This document shows positions 1 to 12,704 of a stretch of DNA of 64,000 nucleotides, piece after piece. Every line of letters begins with the position of its first letter. Position 1 is the first letter of the stretch. The position numbers and the translations under genes were made by a program. The stretch is taken from the NCBI RefSeq assembly GCF_041296385.1, contig NC_091020.1, positions 23,844,501 through 23,908,500 on the forward strand, written 5' to 3'. This DNA is from Aphelocoma coerulescens (Eukaryota; Chordata; Aves; Passeriformes; Corvidae). The notes under the pieces were generated by a model. The model worked only from the letters and a program-made list of their open reading frames with translations, did no database searches and was not told the origin of the DNA.

Positions 1-3000
1 TCTCCTCCCTCTCATATGAGGTGAGATTGCAACATCTGCTGAACCGGCATCAGCATGTAATGAAACGCAGTCACTGCTCCAATTGACAGCCCAGCAATCC
101 TGCAGAAGAACCAAGCCAGACACCAACCCCTGGACAGCTTTTCCAGATTTCCATGCAGGGTCAGGCTGTGTTTGTCCACGGGCTCCACTGGGTTTACAAG
201 AACCACTGTTGTCTTTGCATCTCATGGAGCTTGGCCACTGACACTGCTCTACTTGCAGGGCTCCTTTGCTATCAGGCCCTAATCAGGCAGGTGCATGGCT
301 GACATTTGTCAGCTGTGCAGTGTCACTGTTGTCCCAGCATTGCTGGGAGGTCCCTTGAACCCAACACTGCCAGGACAGGCACAAGCACCCATGGCAGGAG
401 GCTGCAGGGACCAGGGGGACATTTAGCACTATCCCTTGCCAAGATGGCATTATGGTCCAGCACAGCATCACAAGGGGGGCCCAAAAACCTCCAGCCCCTC
501 TCCCCATTTCATATCCCCATCGAGGAAACTTTCAGGTGTGGGACAAGGTTGCCACCAGTGATCTGTCACAGGCTCCATAATACCCGGGGTCCTGCCCTAG
601 ATGTCAGGCACATCCTGGCAGCTCACCCTGGGGATGGAATGACACCAGCTCTGCTTCTGCACATGTGTATTGCACCCACATGAGAAGCAACTTCACCTCC
701 TAAATCCAACACACACCTTGCACCCACCCCAAGGACTGAGCCATGAAAACCCCTGCTCAGCCTGCAAACACCCCAAATGGGTTTTGCCCCCCAGCTTCGC
801 CAGCAAGGGTGGTGGGGAGCCCTCACTAATGGACCCAGCAAAGAAAGGCTGCGGGTGCCAGCAGCTCTTCAACCATAATGAAAGTCTCAGGTATCCCAGC
901 CCGGCCAAATCACCTCCTACAGACGCAGAACGGTGCTGGAGTAGCAATAAAAGTGTCAGGGATGTCTCCTCGTGCATCACCAGACTGCAGCATTTCGGGA
1001 GCGGCCTGCACAGAGGTTAATTATTGCTTCCCTCTCTTCCCCTCTCGCTCCCAGTTTAAGATGGATCTGACTGTCAGGAGGGGTGACAGATGAAGACAAA
1101 GCACAGGTACGGCTCCCATGAACTCTGCGCCTGCCTGTATCATCCTAGAGCAGCTGGGAGCACGTGGAGTGGAGCTGGGGGGAGGGAGAGGAGGGGGTGA
1201 GGAGGAGGGAGAGTCGAGAAAGCAGCAACTATACCAGTGCTGGAATGGATGTGCTGTGGGGGACGTGGGGTTGCTGGACTGGGGGAAGAGAAATTTCAGC
1301 TCCTTCCACCCCACTCTAGTAGAAGAAGGAATTTGTTTCCTCCTCACCTCTTTGTGCAGCTTCAAAACTTCACTCGAGATTGGCAGAGACCTTTTCCCAA
1401 ATGTCAAGGAAAGCATGAGAAAGAGCACATGATCAGCTGCCTTCTGCTCCACAGAGCTCCCATCACTGCAAGTGCAAATATACTGAGCATCTCTCCTTTG
1501 AGATTTACTTTAAGAAAATCTGGGATCAGGGTCCCAGCTCTGCCACAATCGCCGGTCTCTGAAGTTCTGTTCCCTAAAGCAGCCTCTGGCTGGAACAACA
1601 CTGAAGTCTTTTGGGTGGAAGAAGTTTTGCAGATGCTGTTATCAGCAGTCCCCAGCGAACAGACACCTCTGAGCATCCCTTCTTCATGTGCAGCAAGAGC
1701 TGACTCATCCTTCACTTTCCTTCCTGGTCAGTGGCTTCAGTGCTAGCACAGTCATTGCCATTAAAACCTTGTTTTGGCCTCTGGAGGTTAAAGAGATGAG
1801 CATGACCTTTCTGTTTCCCAGGACATGTCCCTCTCCCTCTCTACAGAGCAGCTGGCCTGTGTTGATCACCTTTGTCCTCCCAGTGACCAGACCCACTGCC
1901 CAGGGGGTACCCAGCCCTGCTGCCCCCAGCAGGAGCAGGACACAGCTGCCTTCAAAGTAGCTTCTTTCCAGCCAGCTGGGGAAAATCAGTTCCTATGCAG
2001 CAGACAGGAGAACATTGGTCTTTCCCAGGAAAAGCCAGCTGCTTTGCCTCCCAGGCAGTTTTTTTAGTTGTTAAGGGATGCTGTGACAGGGCAGCACGTG
2101 CCCCACTGCTGCTGTTTTTCCCCACTGCCCCCACACAGAAATTCCCCAGGCACTGGGAGCAGTGGCCTTCCTCTTCCACTCCAAGAAGGTTTGGAGGTCA
2201 GGAAGATGGATTCATGCCCCTTCCCCTGCTAGCCCCTGCAATCTGCTTCAGCTCTCACCTGTGTGCAGGGGCTGCCAAAGCATCTTCAGGGAGGTTGCAG
2301 GCTGGATACCACAAGGACTGGTTCCACAGGGCAGAGCAGCACCCATATCTCCATCTCATGCCTTCCCCTTGCTCAAGAGCGCAGACACTGCAGCCAGTTC
2401 AGAGGGGTAGAGCCACCCCAGGCACCCAGGATGAAAAATTGCCCTGTTCCTATTCCCAAAAGGGTTTGGATTTTATCCCATGCTAGGAGCTGAGGGATGA
2501 GAAATGCCAGCACTGACAGTTTTCATCCCTATGGAAAGGCCTTCAAGGCTGACCCTAACAGGAAGGTCTGCCTTGAGCCGTTCCCAAACAGTGCCTTTCC
2601 TTTCCAGGCTTTCCAGCCATTTCAGCCTGGTTTGATACCATTTAGCTGCAGTTGCTGAAGGAAACATCACTTCAAATTAAACCAAAGGGGAGCACTTCAG
2701 CTGGACAGCTTTGAAGTAGGAGGTTTTGATAAAAGCCTGTATTTCCGCCCCCTCTTGATCTTTTTTTCTTCCCTCTCTCCTCCCCAAATGGTGAGTTTTG
2801 GCATGGCTGCTCCTGCACAACCACGGGAAAGGCTTCGACTCCCCCTCCAGGGGCATCTTCCATCACTCAGCTGAACAGCCTCTCCTCCAGGACAAGGGGC
2901 TCAGTACCAGCAGCTGAACCCAAGTTCAGCCTCTCCATATCACCCAGCAGATTTAAAGCAAAACCACCCAGAGGTCCTTTCTCCCTCCATGTGCACCCTG

Positions 3001-3529
3001 AACAGTCCAGTTCTCTGCTGCTGGGATGGTGCAGACTCCAGAAGATATTTCCAAGGACTTCAGTTCCCGGAGGAAAGGTGCAGCACAACTATCCTAAGCC
3101 ACTGCCAGCCTGTCCCATGACTTCGACACTGAGGTTGTCACATTGAAACCAGGGTAGGATGCCCTCTTCAGAGCCAGAAGTGTTCTGCCATGGGAATAAA
3201 GGAGAAGATACTTTTAAGCTGTCATTTAGTTACCCTGTGTCTTCCAGGCAGCTCCCACGGCCCCAGAAGGCTCCCATCTCTCCAGACGCTTTCCCGAGCC
3301 CTTTTGAACCCCAGTGCTCAGCCCTGAGTAGGCTGGGCCATCCGAGCACCAAGCTATCCCCCGGTGTTGACCCTGGATGAAGGCTTGTCTCCCATGTACC
3401 TCTCGCCAGCCCTCCTGGAGGGCAGCAGGAGCACCCAGGATGCAGGGAGCACGTGTGCCTGCCGGGGAGGCTGAATAGCGAAGGCTGAAGGGCTCCGAGC
3501 ACACCCCTCCCTGCGCGACAGCTAAACGA

Positions 3530-3690
3530 GCCGAGACAATTAAAAGTGCCATTTGATGGCTGCCTGGCAAAGCCAGAGCCTCTCTCTCTTTTAATAAAAG
3601 GACTCTTTCCCACAATCGCTCAGGCTGCAGTGAGGGCTGCAGCTTGTGAAGTGTGAGAGCTCTTCACATTTAATTAAACAGCCCGTCCAA
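3530..3690. promoter_or_regulatory. AT-rich island, candidate enhancer
   Basis: Within GC-rich flanks this block carries several TAAT/ATTA-type cores: CAATTAAAAG, TTTTAATAAAAG and TTTAATTAAAC. Such clusters are typical of homeodomain-bound developmental enhancers. No coding potential is seen. A regulatory role is inference only. Confidence 0.25.
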
Positions 3691-5891
3691 GCCTGCCTCG
3701 TGTCGGCAGAGCTCACACGCTGCCAGAGATGTCCTGGCACCTCGCTCCCACTGCAGCCCTCGCTGGGTGAAACACCACTGCCTCCTTCCTGCTTCACTCC
3801 CAGCATGGACAGAGCTGAGTCCCAGCTTGCCTGGGCTGCATGAGCCACCCCAAACCGGGCTGCTGTGCCCTCAGATATCAGTGCCCAGACGGTACTCAGC
3901 CCTTGCAGAGCTGATAACCCCCTTGATGTGAGCCGGGCTCTCCAGGGGGGGCTGAGACCCCGCAGCTCACTGCGTGCATGCTACAGAAACGAGGTGCTGC
4001 TGGAATACCCAGGGTGTGAGACAGCCGGGGATAGGGAATCCCTCAATGGATCCAGCCCCATGGTGGAGCAAACCGCCCCTCCACATCTCTGACCTGCAGC
4101 CACAGAGGCCACCCCACAGCTGGGACACCACGGCCATGGCCTCCCTCGAGCCCTGTGCTGTTAGCACCAGCTTCCGCCTGTCGCCAGCTCTGGTCCTCAT
4201 CAGCGGAGGAGGGGAAATGCCCTGCTCTTGCCCAGGGCAGATAAGAGAGATGGATAAGGGTGAGGGCAGAGGGGAGGCCAGCATTTGGGTAGCTTGGCTG
4301 ACTTTTCAGAGAGGGCTTGTTTTGCCGAGTCCCACAAGCTTAACCCTTCCTTCCCCAAGGCCAGGGCAAGCTGGCAGTGGGAGAGAGCTATGGACAACTC
4401 CTGAGAACACCATCCTAATGGGCTCAGTGCTTTTGGATCTCTCTCCAGGTTTAAAGTGAGCCCTGTTGAGTTGGCATCACTCATTTCTGGCTCCTCCATC
4501 CTTGGGTGGGGAAGGTAGCATCCTCCTTCCCAAAATGCTTGCGGGGGAACTTCCACTCCCATCCTGCAACACAGCAGCCTGGTGGCTGATGGTTTATCTA
4601 CAGGCACGGAGGGCTTCAATCCACTGTCAGAGGCTGTACTTGCAGGACATGCCACACCAGGGTTCCCTGGACCTTCTTGGTCCCACTGACATCAGCTAAG
4701 ATGCAAACACAGAAATTTTTTGTTTTATTCTTCCTACCTGAACTCTTCTGTGAGGGAAGAACTGGCTCCAGCAGGTGTCCTGGAGACATGCTGAACAACC
4801 AGCCCAGCCCCTCACCACGTATGGCAACATGTGGCTGCAAGTGGGAAAGGTGGATGGGGGGAATGAGAGATGCAAGTTGCAGCTTCTGCCTCTTCTCACA
4901 GCCAGAGCTGGGACAGGGAAGTTTTTAAAGGGGAGGGCTAAGTTGTGCTTTGCATGTGGACATCCAGCCAGGTGAATATTTGGGGTTTTTACAAGTAGCC
5001 CAAAGCTGCTGTCCCATGCTCCCCTCCCACATTCTCAAACCAGCAGAGCGCAGGCAGCTGGGGAAGCTGCTGATGGGTATGAGCACTTCCCACCCCACCA
5101 GCGCTCAGGGGCTGCTCTGCAGAGACCCCATCACTCACACTTTCAGGCCTGCCAAGCCAAAGGCACAGTAATTGCAAGCCAGATACCCCCCCCTCACTTC
5201 CGAAGCAGTGTGCTCTGGCAGGGACCAGGCACAGGGGCTCCCATTTCCGCCTGCCTCCGGCTGTTACGGAGCAGAGAAGTGACAGAGAGCAGCCCCGGGG
5301 CAGAAAGGGTTGCGAGGAGAGACAGCAACCAGCTCTCCGATAAGGCAGGTCCCTGCTGAGCACCTCCTCGCTTTTGAGATAACGCGCCCCAGGCACTCCC
5401 TGAAGGATACCTGTGCTCTCTGCAGGTTGTGCCCTCACATGGATTATTGCCTGCTCCAGCTCACCCCCCTCTCTCCATGGAGTCAGACCCCAGTCCCAAA
5501 TTCCAGACCCATGAAGAGGAGAAAGCAAGACCATAGGGAGCAGACCCAGGACATCAGATGAGCACACAAGCAGAGATACAACCAGGACCATCCCCATACA
5601 CCACTAAGGATGGGTCTTCCCCCCACCTGACCACAGGTGAAGGTCAAAAAGTCACCTGCAATGCAAAGAGAGTGTGGGGGCCCTCCAGCCCTCCCTGGGT
5701 TGGTGCTGCTCCTGATGAATCTGCACAGGGATCATCACCTCAAGGGGACAGGCAAGATACTATGTCCCTTCACTGGATCCAGATTCAGCAGCCCACTCAT
5801 AGCCTCAATAGTGGTCATGGATAGAGTCACATCAGCAGCTCCTGGGCTTTTCAAGCCAGAGGAAGTGGAGCTTTCAACAGACACAGCTGAG

Positions 5892-5914
5892 AAAAAAAAA
5901 AAAAAAAAAAAAAA
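5892..5914 (+). repeat. Poly-A tract, 23 nt
   Basis: An uninterrupted run of 23 A lies on the + strand. No recognisable retroelement body precedes it, so it may be a simple mononucleotide repeat or the tail of an old retrocopy. Confidence 0.9.
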
Positions 5915-7299
5915 GGCAGTCTTAAATTAAAACCTTTTACAGGCTCTAGCAGGCACTGGTGCTGGCAGAACCACACGGTGTTACCCTGCATCAATCCCAG
6001 CATAAACCCTCTGCTGTCAACACCAGCTAAAGAGCCCACAAAAGCTGCCCCACGCACACCCTGCCAGCACTTCAGCCAAGCTGGAGGACAGAGGCTGCTT
6101 GCATGGCGTTATCTGGCTGGAAAGCCCTCCTTAAGATAGCAGACTGCTTGCTCTGCTGGAAGGAGCTGCAGGTGCCTGGAGCCCCTAGCGCAGCCCCAGA
6201 CTGTCATTTGGCTGGACTGGGACAAAGCTCTGCATCTCTCACAACCTTGGTGGAGAAGGGACTATCTGTTGTCTAACATAACACAGGCAAAGCTTGCATC
6301 CAGGGAACTGCTTCTCCTTGAGGCCACTCCTCAAACCAGAGTGCAGGGCAGTCATACAAACCCCATTTTCACTGGGAAACAGTGTAGGCAGTCCCTGCAC
6401 CACTTCTCACATCTCTTCCACCTGCTGTGCTGTTCTCTGCAGGAGTGGATACTGGGGTTTGGCAGCATTCCCCCCCAACAGAAAGGGCACAACCAGGGTG
6501 GAAGAGCAAGGAGAGGAAGCAAAAAAGTCACATCCCTAGGGCAAGTGCCAGCATTCAAGTGTCCAGGTAGGCCTACAGCAGGGCCAGGGAGAACACAACA
6601 TCTGGGTCCTGCTAGGCGGTGAATGTGGGATGGTGCAACATCCTTCACGCCTCACCTGTACACAGAGATACCTCCAGACATAGCTGGACCAGTCGAGCCA
6701 CCTCAGCTGAGCCACCTCCCTGATGAGCTCTTGCTTTTCACCAGCCCTTGAGCAAACCCATGTCTGGAAGGGCCAGCCATGCAGCCCAGTTGACAGCACA
6801 CAGGCTGCAGCACCAGGCACCAGCTGTTCCCTGTGCCTCGCAGCATCTCACCTGGCACAGCCTCTCTGTCTCTAGGAGGCTCACCTTTCCCCTCTGCCTG
6901 CTGTTAAAGGCAGCCCAGGGGTGCTAAGGATGGAGCAGAAAAGGGCTGCCCAGGTGGAGCTGAGTTAGGAAGGGATGTGGGTGAGAAAGTTTTGGTGAGA
7001 GGAAATAAACTCAAGGCTTTAATCTGCCCTTGCAAGCAAGCTGTGGTGCCAGGGCAGAGCTCTTCCCTGGATGGCTGGGCAGCGTTACAGGGTGCAGCAT
7101 TGCACACTTTACCCTGTCCTTGCAACAATCCCCATTTCCCCCTGGTCTGGCTCACATCTTCCTGCACTGCCCAGGATTCCTGCAGTGCCAGCTTGAAAGA
7201 AAAGTGGCAAAGCAAACCCAGCTCTGCGTGTCCCTGCAGCCAGCTCGCCCAGCCTCCCCCCACAGCCAGCACCCCGCCACTTACTGTGACTGATACAGG

Positions 7300-7512
7300 G
7301 AACCTGGTGCTTTTATTAAACTCTTTGCTTCCTGTTTTAAGCTTAATAATAAATTGCATGTCACATTATGGCTGTGTTTATTAAAACCCATTGGCATGGG
7401 CTCTGCTCTGCAACACCATTTGAATTATTGAAAGCAACCCCCCATGGAGACCTATTTGCTGCAAACGCAGGAGGATTTATTTCCATTTTGTTTATCAGGC
7501 AGTGTAAGTGCT
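7300..7512. promoter_or_regulatory. AT-rich island, candidate enhancer
   Basis: About 200 bp of AT-rich sequence lies in a GC-rich setting, with TTTTATTAAA, TTAATAATAAATTG, a second TTTATTAAAA, a CCATTGG (CCAAT-like) box, TTGAATTATTG and TTTGTTTATC. The dense Hox/Cdx- and Fox-like cores and lack of coding potential suggest a conserved noncoding element. This is unproven without alignment. Confidence 0.3.
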
Positions 7513-8295
7513 GGTGGAGGCAGGGAAGCCGTCTTGCTATTTTATTTTCTCTCTGAGCCACTACAGCAGAGTGAAGAGGTGTCATGCAGAGGACAGGAGG
7601 TAAAATGGCACCCCCCAACAGGGGTGGGGACACGTTGGGGACAGAAGTCCTGGGGGTAGCTGGTCACTCTGCCCTGCAGGTCTCTCTGGCTCTGCTTGAG
7701 TTCTCCACGTGTAGTTGCTTTGTGCCTCAGTTTACCCATTTGCAGAGCAAGGTTACAGAGCTGCTTCCATCCAGGCATGACCAGTGATCAGCCCAGGCTC
7801 AATGAGCCTCTGCCAGAAGCCATCCATCTCCCATGGGAGATGCCCATGGCATGGGGGGACTGCCAGGGTGGCCATGAGGGGTGTTAACCCTTTTGCAGCC
7901 TTAGTTCAAAGCAGACACCAAAGGATTGCAGCTGAACATCTCCAGGCTCTGCCTCATCCCAGCTCTGCCTGCGGCAGCCATCCAAAACCAGTGTCAAGAG
8001 GATGCTCTGGCTCTGGTGATCATCTCGAGAAACAGCTCATACTCATGTCCTTTGTGATGGCATCTCCCCTCCCAGCAAGGCAGAGGTTCTTCCAGGGGCA
8101 GGGAGACGGCATGGAGCAGGCATGGACAGATTTGCGGGTCAGGGTGCTCCAGGGGTGCCCACGGCCGCGCGTGCCCTCGCGGGCTGCCCAGCACAGCGGC
8201 GGGGCCCGGCGGGGCCGGTGGCTTTGCCAGGAGATGGCACTGTTTAGCGGCTAATCACGGCCGTGGCCCGAACCTGGACTCGGGGATGGAAGCGC

Positions 8296-8860
8296 AGATG
8301 CGCAAGAAGTGTGGCCAGCAGGTCGAGGGAGATGATTCTGTCCCTCTACTCTGCTTTTGTGAGCCCCTGCCTGAGTGCTGTGTCCAGCTCTGGGGCTCCC
8401 AGCATAAGAAGAACATGGGCCTGTTGGAGTGAGGCCTGAGAAGGGCCATGAAGATGCTCAGAGGGCTGGAGCCAGGCTGAGACAGTTGGGCCTGCAGACT
8501 GAAGAAGAGAAGGCTCCAGGAAGACCTTAAAGCATCTTCCAGAACCTAAAGGGGCTATAAGAGAGATGGAGAAGGGCTTCTGACAAGGGGATGTAGTGAT
8601 AGAAAAAGGGTGAAGGGCTTTAAACTGAAAGAGAGTAAGTTTAGATCAGAAATAAATTATTTTTTGTGAGGGTGGTGAGGAACCAGCATAGGTTGCCCAG
8701 AGAAGCTGTGGACTCCCCAACCCTGGAAGTGTTCAAGACCACACTGGATGGGGCCCTGAGCAACCTGGTCTAGTGGAAGGTGTCCCTGCACATGGCAGGG
8801 GTGTTGGAACTCTGTTGACCTCTAAGGTCCCTTCCAATCCAAACTATTCTATGATTCCAT
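8296..8860 (+). mobile_element. CR1 LINE, 5'-truncated, 3' end fragment
   Basis: The block matches the conserved 3' part of avian CR1 retrotransposons as I know it: the 'gtgtccagctctggggc' segment, the 'agagggctggagc' segment, 'tttaaactgaaagag', 'ggttgcccagagaagctgtgg', and the terminal 'cttccaatccaaa' followed by the degenerate octamer repeat 'attctatgattcca'. CR1 copies are usually 5' truncated and end in such an octamer without poly-A, as here. It is oriented 5' to 3' on the + strand and encodes no intact protein. It supports a bird (or other sauropsid) origin. Confidence 0.93.
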
Positions 8861-10671
8861 GTGCCTCCTGCCCACGCCCAGACTGGAGACGGTCCCAGCA
8901 CCCCCAAGGGCAGGGAAGGACAGCCACAGCATGTTTTTGTTCCAGGAGTGTATTTACTTGCTAGACTTTCTGGGTTTTCCCTGCAGACCACAAAACCCTG
9001 TGGCTTGGCAGCGGGTCAGAGGGTGCATCTCCAAGGTCTTTCAGGTGCTGGCAGGACAAGCCGCCCTTTATTTGTACCCAGGCTCGCAGTGACCTCTGGT
9101 ACCCTGGGAGGTACCCGCACCTCGCTCATCCCACGTGGCCAGGAGGTGTCGGTGCTGTGCCTGGGCCAGTGGCCATGTTAACGCTTCCTAGTCCAGCTCT
9201 CCCCGTCCCTCACACCAGCCTGACCTCTGGGCTGATCAGGTGCTCTGAATGCAGTCGGCTGGGCTGGCGGGAGCTGCTCAGCCCCCTCTGCCCCCAGAAA
9301 GCAACTGTGCCAAAAATCGGCCAGCGAAGGAATTTGGTGCTGCATGCTGTTCGGGCACACCCTCTGAACCCACATGGACACCAGGTTTTGTCAGGTCGCC
9401 GGGTGCCTGGAGCTGAGAACAGGATCTGCAAAGCCTAGGGTGACCCCCTCCTTGGGGCAGGGGCTGCAGCAAACATCTGAGCAGCCAGCAGCAGAGGTGA
9501 CCAAATGTTTTTAGAGCCAACAAATAACCTCAATTAAGCTCTGTGGCAGTGACCGATTCCAGCCATGCAGCAATATTGGCTTCTTTAATTTTTAAGCAAC
9601 TGGAAATAGCAAGACTGGGAGCTGGGATGAGGAGACACCAGCCCTCTCTGTGCCCCTGGAGCCACTCTGCTGCCCTTCACCTTGTGGGGAGTGGAGCTCA
9701 ACTCCTGGCTGAGCTCCAGCCTGCCTGTCAGACAGCCCTCTCCCACAGTGGGATCCGAGGAGTCTGGGGGATGCAGCCCTTGGTTTGGTTCATTTTGGCC
9801 AAGAGCTCTTGCTCAAGTTCCCCCCTGTCTCAGTCACCACATCCCCACTGCTCTTCCGGCCACTCAGGAGCCACCAGCATCCCCTGCCAGCTCTCTACAG
9901 GGTATGAAGGCACTGGGTGTGAAGCAGAAGTGGGCAAGATCAAAATGCAGTTGCCAGGCAGGGCACTGTCCTGCAGAGTATAAGGAGAGCCAGGGGCGGA
10001 GTGTGTGACCCATCCGACACTCTCCAGTCAGACCAAAGCTGCATCCACACCCAGCACAACCTGGATTTGTGCCAACACAGACAGGGTGAGCCTGGCCCTG
10101 AGGAGGGTTGGCATGGCAGCCCTGGCCGGGGGCCAGCCCCAGGCACCGGCAGGGAGCCCAGCAAGCAGCTCTTAACTGCTGAAGCTTGGGACGCTCTCGG
10201 ATTTCCCCGTGGCAGCCTCAGCCTGAGCATGGCCCAGTTCCACCAGCTCATTTGTGTGCGAAACAGGAAGGGGATCAGGATGGATAAAAAGGCCCAGCTT
10301 CTCTGAAAGCATATTTTACACCCAAAAAAAGCAAAATAAAAGCCAATGGCTTCTGTCCCTGGTCCCTCCCAAACACCCCCTGACTCTGAAGGAGGAGCCC
10401 AGGAGGATTCTGTTATGATATTAGACAGAAGGAAAAACTGAGGCACTGGTGGCTTTTGCATTTCTCTGGCTCAGAAGGGGTTTGCTGACAGAGAGGGCAG
10501 GCACTCCAGCAGGCAGGCAGCAGTGCCCCATCAAGCTGTGGTGCAGGGGGCCAGGACTGGCCCAGCCTCACTCCCTGCAGGAATTTTGCTCTGCAGCCAA
10601 TTCCAGACAAATCCCTTTTATTTGCTTGTTCAGGTTTCAGTGCCGTAATTTTGTTGTCTGCGCCAGCTCTC
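8861..10671. other. Intergenic region, no gene recognised
   Basis: No coding exon, RNA gene or repeat family is recognised. A short AT-richer patch around 9.49-9.61 kb (CAATTAAG, CAATATTGG, TTTAATTTTTAAG) is the only compositional feature. Confidence 0.6.
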
Positions 10672-10690
10672 AAGAGAAAAAAGAAAGGAA

Positions 10691-10985
10691 GGGAAGGGAA
10701 GGGAAGGGAAGGGAAGGGAAGGGAAGGGAAGGGAAGGGAAGGGAAGGGAAGGGAAGGGAAGGGAAGGGAAGGGAAGGGAAGGGAAGGGAAGGGAAGGGAA
10801 GGGAAGGGAAGGGAAGGGAAGGGAAGGGAAGGGAAGGGAAGGGAAGGGAAGGGAAGGGAAGGGAAGGGAAGGGAAGGGAAGGGAAGGGAAGGGAAGGGAA
10901 GGGAAGGGAAGGGAAGGGAAGGGAAGGGAAGGGAAGGGAAGGGAAGGGAAGGGAAGGGAAGGGAAGGGAAGGGAAGGGAAGGGAA
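10691..10985. repeat. Perfect (GGGAA)59 pentanucleotide array
   Basis: 59 consecutive perfect GGGAA units (equivalent to AAGGG) lie on the + strand, preceded by a few imperfect purine units from 10672. The array is immediately continuous with a (GAAAA) array. The G-runs separated by two bases are compatible with G-quadruplex or triplex formation. Long open frames here are repeat artefacts. Confidence 0.99.
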
Positions 10986-11140
10986 GAAAAGAAAAGAAAA
11001 GAAAAGAAAAGAAAAGAAAAGAAAAGAAAAGAAAAGAAAAGAAAAGAAAAGAAAAGAAAAGAAAAGAAAAGAAAAGAAAAGAAAAGAAAAGAAAAGAAAA
11101 GAAAAGAAAAGAAAAGAAAAGAAAAGAAAAGAAAAGAAAA
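10986..11140. repeat. Perfect (GAAAA)31 pentanucleotide array
   Basis: 31 perfect GAAAA units (equivalent to AAAAG) directly abut the GGGAA array in the same 5-nt register. With that array they form an uninterrupted polypurine strand from 10672 to 11145. Confidence 0.99.
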
Positions 11141-11149
11141 GAAGATGAG

Positions 11150-12704
11150 ACATGTGAAGGAGAGTAGCACAGCACCCGAGCAGCAGCCTTATTGCATCCT
11201 GCCTGGGGTCTGGCCAATTCCTTCCTCACAGGGTCTGGCTCCCTGCCGCAGCTCTGGACCTCCCTGGAGCTGGGACTGAGTAACTGGCAGTGGTTTGGTC
11301 TGTATGGAGGTTTTGAGCACCAGGAGTCCCATAAATGCTGCTGCTTTGGGGGGTAAAGCACCCCTTGAATGTGAGCTCAGCCCCAGAATGCCCATAGGAA
11401 GGGTCCTGGCAGCCCTCTCAGGGCAGTGAGCAGCACAGTGCAGCTCTGAGCTTCCTTCTCGTGCTCCCCCCAAATGAAAGTTTGCTCTAAATCACCAGCT
11501 CTGGGAGGTATGTGGGAATTTTTTTTAGTATAATGTTTCCAGTGGAAACTGGAACATCCCTTTCCTTCACCAACTAGGCACAGAGCTGCTGCACACTTGA
11601 CAGGGCTGTGGTCACCTGGGTGGAGACCCCAGTGTCACAGAACATAGGACCCCAAGATGAAAATGGGCAGCAGTGGGATGGGATCCAAACGCATGGGAGT
11701 ACAGTGATTTGGGTCGACGCATCCCCACTGCACAGGAGATGGTCTGCTGGGCACCCCCATTCCCATGGGGGGTGAGAAGGGCAGGACCCACACCAGGATC
11801 AGCTGTGAGCACTGGGATGGGCAGGCAGGCTCCTCAACTCAAGCACTCCACAATGGAAAAGATAGCATCCACTGTGTTTGCACCCTTCCTCACCCCCATA
11901 ATCATCCTCGTGGATGCAGGACAGTCAGCTGGCCTTGGCTTTGACCTACATGTATATTTTAAATAACGTCAACTGAAATGACAAAGGAAATAATTAAGTC
12001 AGTCAAAGGCATAGAAGGGAAAATACAAAGTCAGTCAAAAAAAGGCCAAAGTGTTTCTGACCACAAGGGTGGTTCGGCTGGAGAAAAGACAGCACTGAAA
12101 GCCACAAGGGTCTGGTTTCCTCAAATCACTACTTTTCTGGTTAAAAACAAAACAGAAGAGAAGGATATTTTGGCAGCAGGTTCCTCAGGTTCTGTGGAGA
12201 AGCTGCGATGTCTCTGTGCTTGGGGGATACAGAGCAGACATAAGGGTGACACACTGGTTATCACAGCCATGTCCCAGCTCTCTGCTCCAGCTTCCCCAAA
12301 AATTCTTCCTACAGGACAGTGATGCCCCTGCCCTGGCCTCACTCTCCCAAAGGGGGCTGTCTCCATCCCCAGCACCAAGTCCTCAGCACACACAGCACAG
12401 CTGTCCCCACAGTGTCCTACCTGCCATTGTGTCTCCGCTCAGTGCCAGGGGACAGATCCACCCTGCTCCAGGCAGAGCTGCCCCTGGTCCCAGCCCTCGC
12501 ACCAACCAGCCAGTATTCCATCCCCCAGCACCCCAAAAGGATGTGTCACCCTGTCCCCCACCCCAAAAACCAGGCTGGAGTGCCGGGATTGTTCAGAGAA
12601 GGAGTTTTGGGCCAGAGGGTGCTTGCTCCAGAGATGTCCCCAACCCCCAGAGAAGGGTCACTGTGGGCAAGGTGATCTCTGCAGCCCGACATGCCATCTC
12701 TGGG
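11150..12704. other. KAZALD1 3' UTR and downstream region
   Basis: This follows the KAZALD1 stop codon on the minus strand. It must contain the 3' UTR, but I found no canonical minus-strand AATAAA or ATTAAA, so the 3' end cannot be placed. No other gene is seen. Confidence 0.5.

Larger units (their letters stand above)
1..8290. other. Intergenic region, no gene recognised
   Basis: I could assemble no exon chain or conserved protein on either strand. The open frames present are short and have no recognisable domain. By synteny with human 10q24 this side lies beyond the 3' end of KAZALD1, facing TLX1. It is mostly GC-rich single-copy sequence with a few AT-rich islands (about 3.53-3.69 kb and 7.30-7.51 kb, listed separately) and a poly-A tract at 5.89 kb. 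Absence of a gene is inferred by eye, so a noncoding RNA could be missed. Confidence 0.7.

Noticed and set aside
1165..1225. Short purine-rich run (GGGGGGAGGGAGAGGAGGGGGTGAGG-like)
   Set aside because: Short and imperfect. Such G/A runs are common in GC-rich avian DNA and no further structure was seen.
10691..11140. Direct repeat array considered as a CRISPR-like structure
   Set aside because: Units are contiguous 5-mers without spacers, in vertebrate nuclear DNA. It is a microsatellite.
10413..11361. Long open frames of 160-276 codons on both strands across the pentanucleotide array
   Set aside because: A perfect 5-bp repeat without stops yields long frames in several registers. The products are pure pentapeptide-type repeats with no domain and no splice context.
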